Source of the DNA: JALHVH01 sp963773685 | Lineage (GTDB): Bacteria > Acidobacteriota > Aminicenantia > Aminicenantales > Saccharicenantaceae | Assembly (NCBI GenBank): GCA_963773685.1 | Contig: CAVZBY010000010.1 | Location: forward strand, 90,648 to 154,647 | Direction of reading: 5' to 3' | Length of the DNA stretch: 64,000 bases | Part shown: in pieces, positions 45,956 through 56,355 of the stretch | Layout: every line of letters starts with the position of its first letter | Numbering within the stretch: position 1 is the first letter of the stretch | Notes under the pieces: generated by a model | Databases searched by the model: none | Seen by the model: the letters and a program-made list of their open reading frames with translations, nothing else | What the model was told of the DNA's origin: nothing | Translations under genes and position numbers: made by a program

Positions 45956-46750
45956 ATGCCGATCCTCGAAGTCAAGAACCTGTCCGCGGGCTACGGGAAC
46001 GGGCCCGTCATCGGCGACATCTCGTTCTCGCTCGAGCGAGGGGAGTTCGTCACCATCCTGGGCCGCAACGGCTCCGGCAAGAGCACTCTCATCAAGGCCC
46101 TCCAGCGGCTCGTCCCCGACGTCTCCGGGGAGGTCCTCATCGACGGCGAGGCCGTATCCGGCCTTGGGCCGCGCCAACTGGCCCGGCGCGTCGCCTATGT
46201 CCCCCAGATCTACGACCCCGTCTTCGAATTCCGGGTGTCCGAGGTCGTCCTCATGGGCCGGTACGCCCGTCAGGGACGCCTCGCCGGAGTTTCGGCCGAG
46301 GACGCCGCCGTCCTCGATGAAGTGCTCCGCGAAACCCGGACGACCGGCCTCGCGGACAAGAAGGTGGCCCATCTCAGCGGCGGGGAGCGTCAGCGCGTAT
46401 TCATCGCCCGGGCCCTTGCCCAGGACACGCCCCTCCTCCTCCTCGACGAGCCGAGCGCCCACCTCGACATCAGCTACCAGGTCGAGATCTACGATATCCT
46501 CCGGCGGCTCCAGCGCGAGAAGGGAAAAACGGTCCTGGCCGCCGAGCACAACATCAACCTGGCCGTCCCCTATTCGCAGAGGGTCATCTTCCTCAGGGAC
46601 GGACGGCTCGCGGCCCAGGGCTCCCCGGCCGAGCTCGTCACGCGGGAGAACATCGGGCGCATCTTCGACGCCGATGTGGACGTCCGGACCAATGCCGCGT
46701 CCGGCCTCCCCGAGATCTCGCTCATCACCGGCAAGGGAGGGCGCCCGTGA
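45956..46750 (+). CDS. FecE/BtuD-type ABC transporter ATPase
   Basis: A 264-residue importer ATPase. Walker A GRNGSGKSTLIKAL, Q-loop VAYVPQIYDPVFEF, signature HLSGGERQRVFIARALAQDT, Walker B LLLLDEPSAHLDISYQ, H-loop VLAAEHNINLAV: the cobalamin/iron-siderophore class. A TATACT box at 45930-45935 may be its -10. There is no Shine-Dalgarno and no cobalamin riboswitch upstream. It overlaps the binding-protein gene (TGATG). Confidence 0.9.
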   Translation: MPILEVKNLSAGYGNGPVIGDISFSLERGEFVTILGRNGSGKSTLIKALQRLVPDVSGEVLIDGEAVSGLGPRQLARRVAYVPQIYDPVFEFRVSEVVLMGRYARQGRLAGVSAEDAAVLDEVLRETRTTGLADKKVAHLSGGERQRVFIARALAQDTPLLLLDEPSAHLDISYQVEIYDILRRLQREKGKTVLAAEHNINLAVPYSQRVIFLRDGRLAAQGSPAELVTRENIGRIFDADVDVRTNAASGLPEISLITGKGGRP

Positions 46751-47673
46751 TGCGCCGCGCCGCTTTGGCCGGATTCGTCGCCTTATCGCTCTTCGCGCCG
46801 GCCTCGACCGCGCTCTGCCAATCCGTGGTCGCCTGCGACCTTGTCGTCGACGATCAGGGCGTCGCTTTTTCGCTGTCCGCTCCGCCGCGCCGCATCGTGT
46901 CCCTCGCCCCCAACGTCACCGAGATCCTCTTCGCCCTCGGTCTCGACGCGGAGATCGCGGGCGTCACGCGCTATTGCGATTTCCCGGAAGCGGCGCTCCG
47001 GAAGCCGAAGATCGGCGGCCTCGTGGACCCCAACCTCGAGCTGATCAAATCGATGGCTCCGGACCTCGTCATCGCCTTTCGCGGCAACCCGCTCCGGACG
47101 ATCGAGCGCCTGCGGGCCCTCGGACTTCCCGTCTTCGTCCTGAATATCGGGCGGGACCTCGATCCGCTGTTTCCCCTCATCGACAAGCTCGGCCGGATCA
47201 CGCGGCGCGACAAAGAGGCCGCGGCCCTCGCCGCCGCTCTCAGGGCGAAGCTCGATTCCATTTCCGCCCGCCTCGCGGGCGTCGCCGCGGAGCCCCGCGT
47301 CTTCCTCGCCCTTCACGGGCAGGGGCTCTGGACCTGCGGCCGCCTGAGCTACCTCAACGACCTCATCGCCCGCTCGAAAGGCCGGAACGTCGCCGGCGCC
47401 GTCGATCGGGACTGGCTTCACTACGGCCTCGAACAGCTCGTCCGCGACGACCCGGAGGTCATCATCGTCCTGGCCCGGACCCCGGCCGAATTCGAGAGGG
47501 GCCGCGACAAGTTCCTCGGGGACCGCCGTCTGAGGAAGGTGGCCGCCGTCCGGACGGGCCGGGTCTTCTTCCTCGACGAGAACGTGACCAGCCGCTTCGG
47601 GCCGCGCCTCGCCGACGCCCTGGAAGTCGTCGCCCGGCACCTCCATCCCGAAAGGTTCGAGAGGGTCCCATGA
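46750..47673 (+). CDS. BtuF/FepB-type periplasmic substrate-binding protein
   Basis: About 307 residues. Signal peptide MRRAALAGFVALSLFAPAST with no lipobox Cys. The fold is helical-backbone class III: RRIVSLAPNVTEILFALGLD, EIAGVTRYCDFPEAA, PKIGGLVDPNLELIKSMAPD and VFFLDENVTSRFGPRL. The YCDFP block resembles BtuF, so vitamin B12/corrinoid is a likely cargo, but haem or siderophore cannot be excluded. Coupled to both neighbours by overlapping start/stop codons. Confidence 0.87.
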   Translation: MRRAALAGFVALSLFAPASTALCQSVVACDLVVDDQGVAFSLSAPPRRIVSLAPNVTEILFALGLDAEIAGVTRYCDFPEAALRKPKIGGLVDPNLELIKSMAPDLVIAFRGNPLRTIERLRALGLPVFVLNIGRDLDPLFPLIDKLGRITRRDKEAAALAAALRAKLDSISARLAGVAAEPRVFLALHGQGLWTCGRLSYLNDLIARSKGRNVAGAVDRDWLHYGLEQLVRDDPEVIIVLARTPAEFERGRDKFLGDRRLRKVAAVRTGRVFFLDENVTSRFGPRLADALEVVARHLHPERFERVP

Positions 47674-48662
47674 GCGCCTCCGCAAGACGCCGCTGGCTCC
47701 TGGCCGTTCTGATCCTGCTCCTCCTCGCCGGGCTCTGGATCTCCCTCCTCACGGGACCGGTGAGGACGACCCCGGGGGACCTCCTGGATCTCGTTCTCGG
47801 GCGCAATGCGGCGAACGCCGCCATCTTCGTCGATATCCGCCTGTCCCGGGCCATCCTGGCGTTCCTCGTCGGGGCCGCCCTTTCCCTCTCGGGAGCCATC
47901 CTTCAGGGCTATTTCCAGAACCCGATGGCCGACCCGTTCGTCGTCGGCGCTTCTTCGGGAGCCTCTCTCGGCGCGGTCGTCTGCATCTCCCTGGGGATCG
48001 GCGTCACGGTCTTCGGCTTCTCGAGCCAGAGCGTCTTCGCCTTCGCGGCCGGGTTCGGGCTCGTCGCGTTCGTTTACGCCCTCTCCCGGAGGAGAGACGT
48101 CTACCGGATCGAGACACTGCTCTTGACGGGGATCGCCGCCGGCGCCCTGGCTTCGGCCCTGACGTCGTTCCTGCTCTTCATGAGGGCGGATTCGTTCGAG
48201 CAGGCCGTGTTCTGGCTCCTGGGGAGCTTCGCCCTGGCCGACCTGCGCCAGGCCGCCGCCATCGGGCCGTGGGTCCTCGCGACGCTGGCGGTCGCCCAGT
48301 GGTTCGCCAAGGACATGAACCTCCTCGTCATGGGAGACGAGCCCGCCCGGGCCCTCGGCTGTCCGGTCGAGCGGGTCCGGAAGATCTTCCTGGCCCTGGC
48401 CACGCTCCTCGCCGCGCTCTCCGTGTCGGCGGCCGGAGTCATCGGGTTCGTCGGCCTCATCGTCCCCCACGGGACGCGGATCATCATCGGCCCGGACCAC
48501 CGGTATCTGTTCGGGTATTCGGCGCTCGCCGGCGGGGTCTTCCTCGTCTTCGCCGACCTGATCGCCCGGACCCTCCTCTTCCCGACGGAGCTCCCGATCG
48601 GCGTCATCACCGCGGCCGTCGGCGCGCCGTTCTTCATTTACCTCCTCAATAGAAAAAGGTAG
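47670..48662 (+). CDS. FecCD/BtuC-type ABC transporter permease
   Basis: A 330-residue permease with about ten helices. Family marks are LSRAILAFLVGAALSLSGAI, QGYFQNPMADPFVVGASSGA, the cytoplasmic coupling loop GDEPARALGCPVERVRK, and VIGFVGLIVPHGTRIIIGPD. The ATG overlaps the binding-protein stop (ATGA). The three genes form a complete importer except for an outer-membrane TonB-dependent receptor, which is not in the window. Confidence 0.9.
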   Translation: MSASARRRWLLAVLILLLLAGLWISLLTGPVRTTPGDLLDLVLGRNAANAAIFVDIRLSRAILAFLVGAALSLSGAILQGYFQNPMADPFVVGASSGASLGAVVCISLGIGVTVFGFSSQSVFAFAAGFGLVAFVYALSRRRDVYRIETLLLTGIAAGALASALTSFLLFMRADSFEQAVFWLLGSFALADLRQAAAIGPWVLATLAVAQWFAKDMNLLVMGDEPARALGCPVERVRKIFLALATLLAALSVSAAGVIGFVGLIVPHGTRIIIGPDHRYLFGYSALAGGVFLVFADLIARTLLFPTELPIGVITAAVGAPFFIYLLNRKR

Positions 48663-48669
48663 GCGCCGC

Positions 48670-49030
48670 CATCTTGAACGCAGGCTGAAGCCTGCGGCTA
48701 CAAACCAAGCCCCAACCTTGCGGTTCTTATAGCCTCAACCTTGCGGTTCTTGTAGCCTCAGGCTTGCGGTCATGGGTCGCCTCAGGCTTGCGGTCATGGA
48801 TCGCCTCAGGCTTGCGGTCATGGTCGCCTCAGGCTTGCGGTTCTTGTAGCCTCAGGCTTTAGCCTGAGCTATCTTGGTCAAATCCCCCCGCACCCCCCTT
48901 TTACAAAGGGGGGGGAATCCACGCAGACTGAAGTGCGGCTACAGGGAAGAACCAACGCAGGCTAAAGCCTGCGGCTACAGATCGGACCGCGAGCTCGTGG
49001 CTCTTTGTCGCCTCAGGCTTCAGCCTGAGC
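48670..49030. repeat. GTAGCCGCAGGC-family repeats with a short tandem array
   Basis: Begins and ends with the palindromic AGGCTGAAGCCTGCGGCTAC unit. In the middle (48715-48860) a 23-27 bp unit, GCCTCAGGCTTGCGGTCATG, is repeated about six times in direct orientation. A CCCCCCTTT/AAAGGGGGG element sits at about 48883-48918. Confidence 0.75.
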
Positions 49031-49091
49031 CTTGATCTTTCGCCCCCGGTTTTCCGTATGATAAGAAGGATGTTAGAATAGGCCGACGCTC

Positions 49092-49673
49092 ATGAACTTC
49101 TTCTTCGTCAAGGACAGCAAGGGGAAATACCGCTATTTCTCGTCGGAGCCGCCGAAGCTCGTCGACGTCAAGTTCTCGAGGTCGAAGGAGGCCTGGGAGC
49201 TGGCCAAGAAGAAGCTCATGCTCCTGCCGAAGAGGACCCTGCGGATGGAGCAGGCCTTCGAGCGGGCCCTGCGGCTGAAAGGCGCGCCCCTCCGCATCCT
49301 TTACGCCGCCGGCACGGAAGAGGACAAGATCCGTTCCCAGTTCTCCCTGTTCCTCAAGCTCCACCGGACCCGCCACTGCGTCCTCCTCGCCGCCGAGGCG
49401 ATCGCCGTCCCGTTCACCGGGATCGTGGCGCTCCTTCCCGGCCCGAACATCGTCTTTTACGCCCTGGCGCTCCTCATGATCACCCAATGGTTCGCCCTGA
49501 AGGGCATCGGCAAGACGCTCGCGGCGATCCACGACTTCGTCCCCGACGACCTCCTGGCCGACTGGGAAAAGGCCGTCACGTCGGAAGACGAGGAACGCTT
49601 TCCGGCCATCCTCGAGGCCCTCGAGGAACGCCACCACATCAAGGACGTCCGCCGCATCCTCTGGACGCGCTGA
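49092..49673 (+). CDS. Conserved-looking membrane protein of unknown function
   Basis: A 193-residue protein. Residues 1-90 are charged and soluble (FFFVKDSKGKYRYFSSEPPK, LLPKRTLRMEQAFERALRLK). Two hydrophobic helices follow at about 98-145 (HCVLLAAEAIAVPFTGIVAL, LPGPNIVFYALALLMITQWF), and the C-terminal 45 residues are acidic. The layout (soluble, helical hairpin with PGPN turn, soluble) weakly recalls proteins labelled K+-H+ exchange-related, but no function should be assigned. Possible -10 (TAGAAT, 49074-49079). Confidence 0.6.
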   Translation: MNFFFVKDSKGKYRYFSSEPPKLVDVKFSRSKEAWELAKKKLMLLPKRTLRMEQAFERALRLKGAPLRILYAAGTEEDKIRSQFSLFLKLHRTRHCVLLAAEAIAVPFTGIVALLPGPNIVFYALALLMITQWFALKGIGKTLAAIHDFVPDDLLADWEKAVTSEDEERFPAILEALEERHHIKDVRRILWTR

Positions 49674-49711
49674 CGGTCGGGGCCCCGGCCCCCCGCCGCT
49701 GAACGCACGGA

Positions 49712-49740
49712 TTGACAACCCCGCCGTTTTAGCCTATCTT
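49712..49740 (+). promoter_or_regulatory. Promoter of the DUF948-like/YtxH gene pair
   Basis: TTGACA at 49712-49717, a 17-bp spacer and TATCTT at 49735-49740. The GTG start is at 49750, 9 nt downstream, with no Shine-Dalgarno, predicting a leaderless transcript. Confidence 0.65.
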
Positions 49741-49749
49741 TAGTTTACT

Positions 49750-50118
49750 GTGCTCTTAACCCTGAACCAGGTCCTGTTAATGGTCTTGACGGTCGCCGCG
49801 GTGGTCGTCGTCGTCTTCCTCATCCTTTTCCTCATCCAGATGCGGAGGACCGCCCGGGAGGGCGAACGGACCCTCGCCGAGGTCCGCGAGCTCGCCGTGA
49901 GCCTCAAGGAGATCGAGCGCAAGGTCAACGCGCGGATCGACGACGTCGGCGAGCTCCTCGAGAGCTCCAAGCAGACGGCCGCGGGCCTCGCCCAAGCCAG
50001 CCTCTTCCTGACGACCAGGGTCGTCAGCCCCGCCTCCCGGTACTGGCCCCTCCTCTATCCCCTGCTCCGCATCGGCTGGAAGCAATTGAAAAAAATGAAA
50101 AAACGGAAGGAGAAGTGA
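49750..50118 (+). CDS. DUF948-like membrane-anchored protein
   Basis: A 122-residue protein: one N-terminal helix (residues 8-30, VLLMVLTVAAVVVVVFLILF), then a coiled-coil segment (AREGERTLAEVRELAVSLKE, DDVGELLESSKQTAAGLAQA) and a basic C-terminus (KQLKKMKKRKEK). This matches small DUF948-type envelope proteins that are often next to YtxH genes, as here (1 bp gap). Role probably in the cell envelope or stress; not known. Confidence 0.65.
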   Translation: MLLTLNQVLLMVLTVAAVVVVVFLILFLIQMRRTAREGERTLAEVRELAVSLKEIERKVNARIDDVGELLESSKQTAAGLAQASLFLTTRVVSPASRYWPLLYPLLRIGWKQLKKMKKRKEK

Positions 50119-50119
50119 C

Positions 50120-50440
50120 ATGGCCGACAAAGATTCGCATTTCGTCGATTCGCTGTTGACGTTCGCCGCCGGCGCCGCCGCCGGGTTCATTCTGGGCATT
50201 CTCTTCGCCCCCGCCAGCGGCAAGGAGACGCGGAAGAAGATCAAGGAACAGGCCGAGAAGACCGGCGAGATGGCCAAGGAAGGCTACGAGAAGATCGCCA
50301 AGGAAGCCGAGAAGGGCATCCGCGTCGTCAAGGAAAAGACCGGCGAGGGCATCGACGCCATCAAGGAATTCATCGAGAAGAAGAAGGAAGAGTACGCCAA
50401 GAAGGCCCCGGGATTCCCCGAGGAGCCTTTCGACAAGTAA
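50120..50440 (+). CDS. YtxH-domain small membrane protein
   Basis: A 106-residue protein. One N-terminal glycine-rich helix in LLTFAAGAAAGFILGILFAP, then ASGKETRKKIKEQAEK and amphipathic Lys/Glu-rich repeats to the C-terminus. GAAGGAGAAG precedes the ATG. YtxH proteins are general-stress related in Bacillus; no catalytic function is known. Confidence 0.8.
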   Translation: MADKDSHFVDSLLTFAAGAAAGFILGILFAPASGKETRKKIKEQAEKTGEMAKEGYEKIAKEAEKGIRVVKEKTGEGIDAIKEFIEKKKEEYAKKAPGFPEEPFDK

Positions 50441-50604
50441 CCTTGGCTTCGGCCTGCCCCCCTTCGCGGCGCTGGCCACTTTACTTACACTCCTGGCTGA
50501 GGAGTAGTCTCGCATAAATCCCCCCTTGGAACCGACCCGGCCTCGAATTTATGTCCTTTCTAAAGGGGGTTGGGGGAATTGACGGAATGTAAAATAGTGA
50601 AACC
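50441..50604. repeat. Interrupted G/C-run repeat
   Basis: The two ends of one element, AAATCCCCCC (50516-50525) and CTAAAGGGGGTTGGGGGAATT (50560-50580), are separated by 34 bp of unrelated sequence instead of the usual short loop. A TTGACG at 50579-50584 has no usable -10. No other feature is seen. Confidence 0.55.
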
Positions 50605-51930
<1,326 letters not shown>

Positions 51931-51939
51931 AACGGCCCG

Positions 51940-54337
51940 ATGCCCTACCCCTTGCTCTTCCTGGCCCTGGCCCTCGCCGCGGGGATCCTGGCCGCCGTCT
52001 CGGCCGTCCTCCCCGCCGCGGCCGCCCTCCCCGGCCTCGCCGTGTTCCTGCTCGGGGCCTGGGCCCTCTACTTCCTGAAGAAGGACCGGGCGGCCTTCGC
52101 CCTGCTCCTGGCCGCGACCGCCTTCTTCGGCGCCTCCCTCGCCGTTGTCCGGGACAAGGCCTATGAGTCCAATCCTCTCCATGTCCTGAAGCTCGACGAA
52201 TACGCCGATTTCCGCGGGACGCTGGCCCGCTCCCCTTCCCGCGAGCTCGACCGGGACATCTACGTCCTCAGGGTGTCGCGCGTCCGGGCCGGCGGCGCGG
52301 AGCGTGAGGTCCGCGGCAACCTTCGCCTGACGGTCCCTCGAAGCGCCGACTCCCCGCCGCGGCCGGACCTTTTCGCCGGCGACGAGGTCGCGGTCTCGGC
52401 CCGGATCTATGCGTCCCGCGAATTCGACAACTTCAACGCGCCCTTCTACTCCCGCTTCCTCAAGAGCCGGAACATCCATAACCGCGCCTTCTCCAAGAGC
52501 GCCCTCCTCCTCGAGCGGACGGGCCCCGCGCCTTCGGGGTCGGTCCTCCGGGCCGCGTCCGTTCTCCGGCGGAAGCTCCAGAAGCGGCTCGAGCTCTCGT
52601 TCCCCGGCCCTCCGCCCGCGGGGATATCCCGCGAGGGCGCCGTCCTCGAGGCCCTGCTCCTCGGCGACGACGGCCGGATGGACGAGGCCACCGTCCTGTC
52701 CCTCCAGAGGACGGGCCTCTACCACCTGTTCGCCATCTCCGGCGCCCACATCGCCATCGTCTCGTTCCTGTTCTTCTCGCTCTTCAAGCTCGCCCGCGTC
52801 CCGCGCCGGATGTCCTATGGCATCCTCATCGCCGCCCTCGTCTTCTACGCCCTGCTCGTCGAGGGAAGCCCCTCGGTCCTCCGGGCCGTCATCATGACCG
52901 TCGCCTTCCTCGCGGGCCGGCTGTTCTGGAAGGACGCCCATGTCCTCAACGCCATCGCCCTGAGCGCCTTCGCCCTCCTCGTCGTCAATCCCTTCAGCCT
53001 TTTCGACGTCGGTTTCCAGCTGACGTTCGCCGCCACCCTGGCCATCATCCTCTTCCAGCCGAAGCTCCTGCGCCTCTTCCCGAAGCTCCCGCTCGGCATC
53101 GGCGAGCTCGCCGCGATGTCCATCGCGGCCACGGCCGGCGTCCTGCCCATCCTCGTCAGCGATTTCAACCGGGTCACCTTCTCGTCCCTCATCCTCAACT
53201 TCGCCGCCGTGCCGCTGGTCGGGCTCGTGATGGGGCTCGGGTACGCGTTCTTCCCGATCGCCTTCGTCCTTCCCTTCCTGGCCGGACCGATGGCCCTGGT
53301 CCTCAGGTTCCTCGTCCGCGTCTTCGCCTGGGTGAGCGGCCTGCTCGACCCCGTCCCGTTCGTCTCCTACCGGGTACCGACGCCCCCCGCCTGGGTCGTC
53401 GTCGGCTATTTCGCCTTCCTCCTGCTCCTTCTCGTTCCCCGACGGTTCCGATGGCAGAAACCGGCCTCCCTGGGCGCGTTCGCGGTCTTCTTCGCCGTCC
53501 TCGTCACCTATCCGTTCCCGTCGCGCTCCTCCGGCCTGAAGGTCACGGTCCTCGACGTCGGGTCAGGGCGACTCCGTCCTCGTCGAGCTCCCGGGCCGCC
53601 GGAAGATGCTCATCGACGCGGGCGGCTTCCCCGAAGGGCGTTTCGACGTCGGCGAAAGCGTGGTCTCCCCGTTCCTTTGGCGGAAGGGCATCCGGAGGCT
53701 CGATCGGCTCGTTCTCGACCCATGCCCATCCGGACCATCTCGGCGGCCTTCCGGCGATCGCCCGGAACTTCCGCGTCGGCGAGGTCTGGGAGGCGGAACG
53801 GCCCGCCGACGGGAATGCGTACGCGGCCTTGGACGCCGCTCTGGGCGGCAAGGTCCCGCGCAGGACGGTCGGCCGGGGCTTCGTCCTCCGGGAGAAGGAC
53901 GTCGTTATTGAAGTCCTCAATCCGGCGCCCGCCGCGGAGCCGGGGACGGCTTCAGAAGAGAACGACCGCTCCATCGTCCTCAGGCTGACGTGCGGCGGGG
54001 CCTCTTTCCTGTTCGCCGGCGACATCGGCCGGGAGGCCGAGGCGGCCATTCTCCGGGCCGTCCCGGACGTCCGCGCCCGGGTCCTGAAGGTTCCGCACCA
54101 CGGAAGCGACACCTCGAGCTCGGCCGAGTTCCTGAGCGCGGTCGCTCCCGAATACGCGGTCGTCACGGCCGGGGAAGGGAACCGTTACGGGTTCCCCCGG
54201 GCCTCCGTCCTCGAAAGATACGCCGCGGCGGGAGTCCGGGTCTTCCGGACCGACCGGGACGGGGCCGTGGAGTTCAGCTTTGGACGGAGGGCGCCCTCCG
54301 CGTCCGCACGGCGGCCGCCGCCAAAAAGCGCGATTGA
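51940..54337 (+). CDS. comEC: ComEC/Rec2 DNA-uptake channel (two or three frameshifts)
   Basis: About 798 residues. An N-terminal DUF4131 region (residues 1-200), the competence domain with LQRTGLYHLFAISGAHIAIV, LVEGSPSVLRAVIMTVAFL and FDVGFQLTFAATLAIILFQP, and a C-terminal metallo-beta-lactamase domain. Frame corrections at 53563 (VLDVGQGDSVLVELPG) and about 53719 restore LTHAHPDHLGGL, FLFAGDIGREAEAAIL and VPHHGSDTSSS. The last frame has no stop before the next gene's start. A further 1-base indel near the A-run at 54322-54326 would end it with TGA 54335-54337, as given here. Confidence 0.85.
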
Positions 54338-54362
54338 CACGGGGCCGGGATTGGCCGATAAT
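54334..54362 (+). promoter_or_regulatory. Promoter of the acidic secreted protein
   Basis: TTGACA at 54334-54339, a 17-bp spacer and GATAAT at 54357-54362, then AAAGGGAAG before the ATG at 54381. The -35 overlaps the probable comEC stop. Confidence 0.65.
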
Positions 54363-54380
54363 TCCTTCAAAGGGAAGCAA

Positions 54381-55053
54381 ATGGCAAAAAAGATCTCCGT
54401 CGCTATCTTTCTCTTTCTCTTGGGGGTGACCTTCCTGAGCGCCCAGAGTCTGGCCGAGGCGTCCAAGAAGGAAAAGGCACGCCGGGCGGCGCTCAAGGGC
54501 AAGCAGACGGTCGTGACCAACGCGGACCTGGGCAAAACCAAGAAGAAGCCCGCGATGACCGAGACCGCCCCCGCAAAAGCCGGCCGAAGAGGCGGTCCCC
54601 GGGGAGACCGAAGGCGAGGCCGCGCCCGAGGGCGAAGAGGCCCCGGCCGAGGCGGAACAGGCGCCCGCCGAGGAAGCCGCTCCGGGCGAAGCTCAGCCCG
54701 GTGAGACTCCCTCCGAGACGGTCGAAGCCCCGCCCGAGGCGGCCCCTCCCGCCGCGGAGGTCGAACCCACCCTCAGCCAGGAGGAGTTCAACCGGCGCAA
54801 GACCGAGCTCGAGGACGTGTGGAACAAGGCCCAGGAGATGGTCGAGCTCCTGACGATGAAGATGAACGGCCTCTGGCAGGAGTTCTACAGCCTCGACGAC
54901 ATGACGGCCCGGGAGACGATCCAGAAGCAGATCAGCGAGACCTACGAGAAGCTGCTCAAGGCCCAGTTGGACGAGACCAAGGCCCGCGAAGAGCTCGACG
55001 CGTTCATCGCCAACGCCCGGCGCGAGGGCGTCCCCGAGATCTGGATCCGCTAG
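54381..55053 (+). CDS. Secreted acidic Pro/Ala/Glu-rich protein with C-terminal coiled coil (one frameshift)
   Basis: About 223 residues; not recognised. A signal peptide (ISVAIFLFLLGVTFLSAQS) is followed by a Lys-rich stretch. After removing one extra A in the run 54575-54578 there is a low-complexity acidic tract (PAEEAVPGETEGEAAPEGEE, EAPPEAAPPAAEVEP). The C-terminal 90 residues are helical (NRRKTELEDVWNKAQEMVEL, RETIQKQISETYEKLLKAQL) and end REGVPEIWIR. The tract looks like an extended spacer between membrane and a coiled-coil domain. A structural envelope role is possible but unsupported. Confidence 0.65.
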
Positions 55054-55411
55054 CGACCGAAATCCCCCCTAAGCCCCCCTTTTGAAAAGGGGGGAATTCC
55101 CAGATTTCGGAAGACCGGCCCCGTGGAATTCCCGGCGGGGCGTGCCTTCCGGGGTTCGGAGGCCGCCCCTTGACCCCAGACCGGGACCTCCTTTGCCTCT
55201 CGGAAGACCGGCCCCTTCTGTCTTGCCGGAAGACCGGCCTCCATGATCCCCGTTTGTAAAGAAGGAAAGAAGGCGCGCTCGAAATACCCCCCTTTGTAAA
55301 AGGGGGGTCTGGGGGGCATTTCGGCGTCCCCCGTTTGCAAAGGCAGGGGTTCGCGGGGATGGGAGTACCCCCCTTTGTAAAAGGGGGGTTGGGGGGGATT
55401 TATGCGGCCGC
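55054..55411. repeat. G/C-run palindromic repeats between convergent genes
   Basis: Three good CCCCCTTT/AAAGGGG elements (about 55064-55095, 55289-55322 and 55368-55401) and degenerate ones near 55327-55345. The phrase GAAGACCGGCCCC, or a close variant, occurs three times between 55110 and 55235, and GACCGGCC is shared. No gene is seen. Confidence 0.7.
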
Positions 55412-56278
55412 CTACCGGAAATAGAGGAACGATACCTGGAGCCCCAGCTCGCGCTCGTCCTTGGAGTTCGGGTAGATCTTGGCCGGGACGAAGGGCTTGT
55501 CGACGGCGATGACCAGGCGGAAGTCGTTCCCGTCGCCGAACATCGCCTTGGGGACCGTGTAGGACTTGTCGAACTCTCCCGTCGGCACGAGGAACTCGTC
55601 GAGGACCGCGTCGTTGATCTTCAGGATGACCTTCTGGTCCTTGACGGCGTCGGTGTTGACGGCGCCCCGGATGATGAGCCGGGCGTCGCGGCGCGGGTTG
55701 TCGACGAGACAGCGGGCCTCGCCGGCGGTCCAGCGCCACTTCTTGAGCAGGCTCGCGGGATCCGTCTCCCAATCGTACCACCCGTCCTCGTAGACGATCT
55801 CGGGCGTGTCGGGCGGGGGCGGCAGGACCTTGAGGCTCTCTTCGTAGATCTGGAACTTCACCTTGCCGGTCCTGTCGTAGGGCGAATAGAGCCCGACCGA
55901 GAGGCGGAGCGTCTTGTCCCCCTTGAACTGGGGGTCGAACTCGTCGATGAACCTCGGGATGAAGACGCGCCGCGTGGCCGTATATTCCTTGTTGGGCTCC
56001 CACTTGGAGGTCGGAGGCTCGGGGGCATAATCGTCCTGGAGGAGCATGTTGTTGCCGTCCCAGAAGTGGACGAACACGTTGAGGTCCTGGCCCATCGTCT
56101 GGAATTCCCCCGTCGTCTTCCAGCGGTAGGTGACGTCGGTCATGAGGTTGTCGGTCAGGGGCTTGTCCGAGAAGGAGACGGCGAACTCGACGCCCTTGAC
56201 CGAGGCCTGCTTCCGGCAGGAAACCGGCAACAGCGCGGCAATCATCAAAAGGATAACGATCGTCCTGGTTGTTTTCAT
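55412..56278 (-). CDS. Lipoprotein of unknown function with beta-sandwich-like C-terminus
   Basis: About 288 residues from ATG 56276-56278 (GGAGG upstream). Lipobox LLPVSC with Cys at 21. The mature part is rich in beta-strand patterns with many aromatic residues: FAVSFSDKPLTDNLMTDVTY, LNVFVHFWDGNNMLLQDDYA, DGWYDWETDPASLLKKWRWT and the C-terminal ELGLQVSFLYFR. The last third (GEARCLVDNPRRDARLIIRG) resembles carbohydrate-binding-like jellyroll segments sometimes found beside glycosyltransferase proteins. No function is assigned. Confidence 0.65.
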   Translation of the reverse strand: MKTTRTIVILLMIAALLPVSCRKQASVKGVEFAVSFSDKPLTDNLMTDVTYRWKTTGEFQTMGQDLNVFVHFWDGNNMLLQDDYAPEPPTSKWEPNKEYTATRRVFIPRFIDEFDPQFKGDKTLRLSVGLYSPYDRTGKVKFQIYEESLKVLPPPPDTPEIVYEDGWYDWETDPASLLKKWRWTAGEARCLVDNPRRDARLIIRGAVNTDAVKDQKVILKINDAVLDEFLVPTGEFDKSYTVPKAMFGDGNDFRLVIAVDKPFVPAKIYPNSKDERELGLQVSFLYFR

Positions 56279-56313
56279 GGAAATACCTCCGGGATCTTCA
56301 AAGCGCAAGCCTC

Positions 56314-56342
56314 ATTATAGAAAATTGCCCTCCCGAAGTAAA
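56314..56342 (-). promoter_or_regulatory. Lipoprotein gene promoter
   Basis: On the minus strand TTTACT (56337-56342), a 17-bp spacer and TATAAT (56314-56319). The start codon lies 36 nt further on behind GGAGG. Confidence 0.7.
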
Positions 56343-56355
56343 TACGCCGGGGCTT

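Noticed and set aside
45924..48662. A 912-codon plus-strand open frame across the ABC importer
   Set aside because: It joins fragments of other frames; only its last 330 codons are a real gene, the permease starting at 47670.
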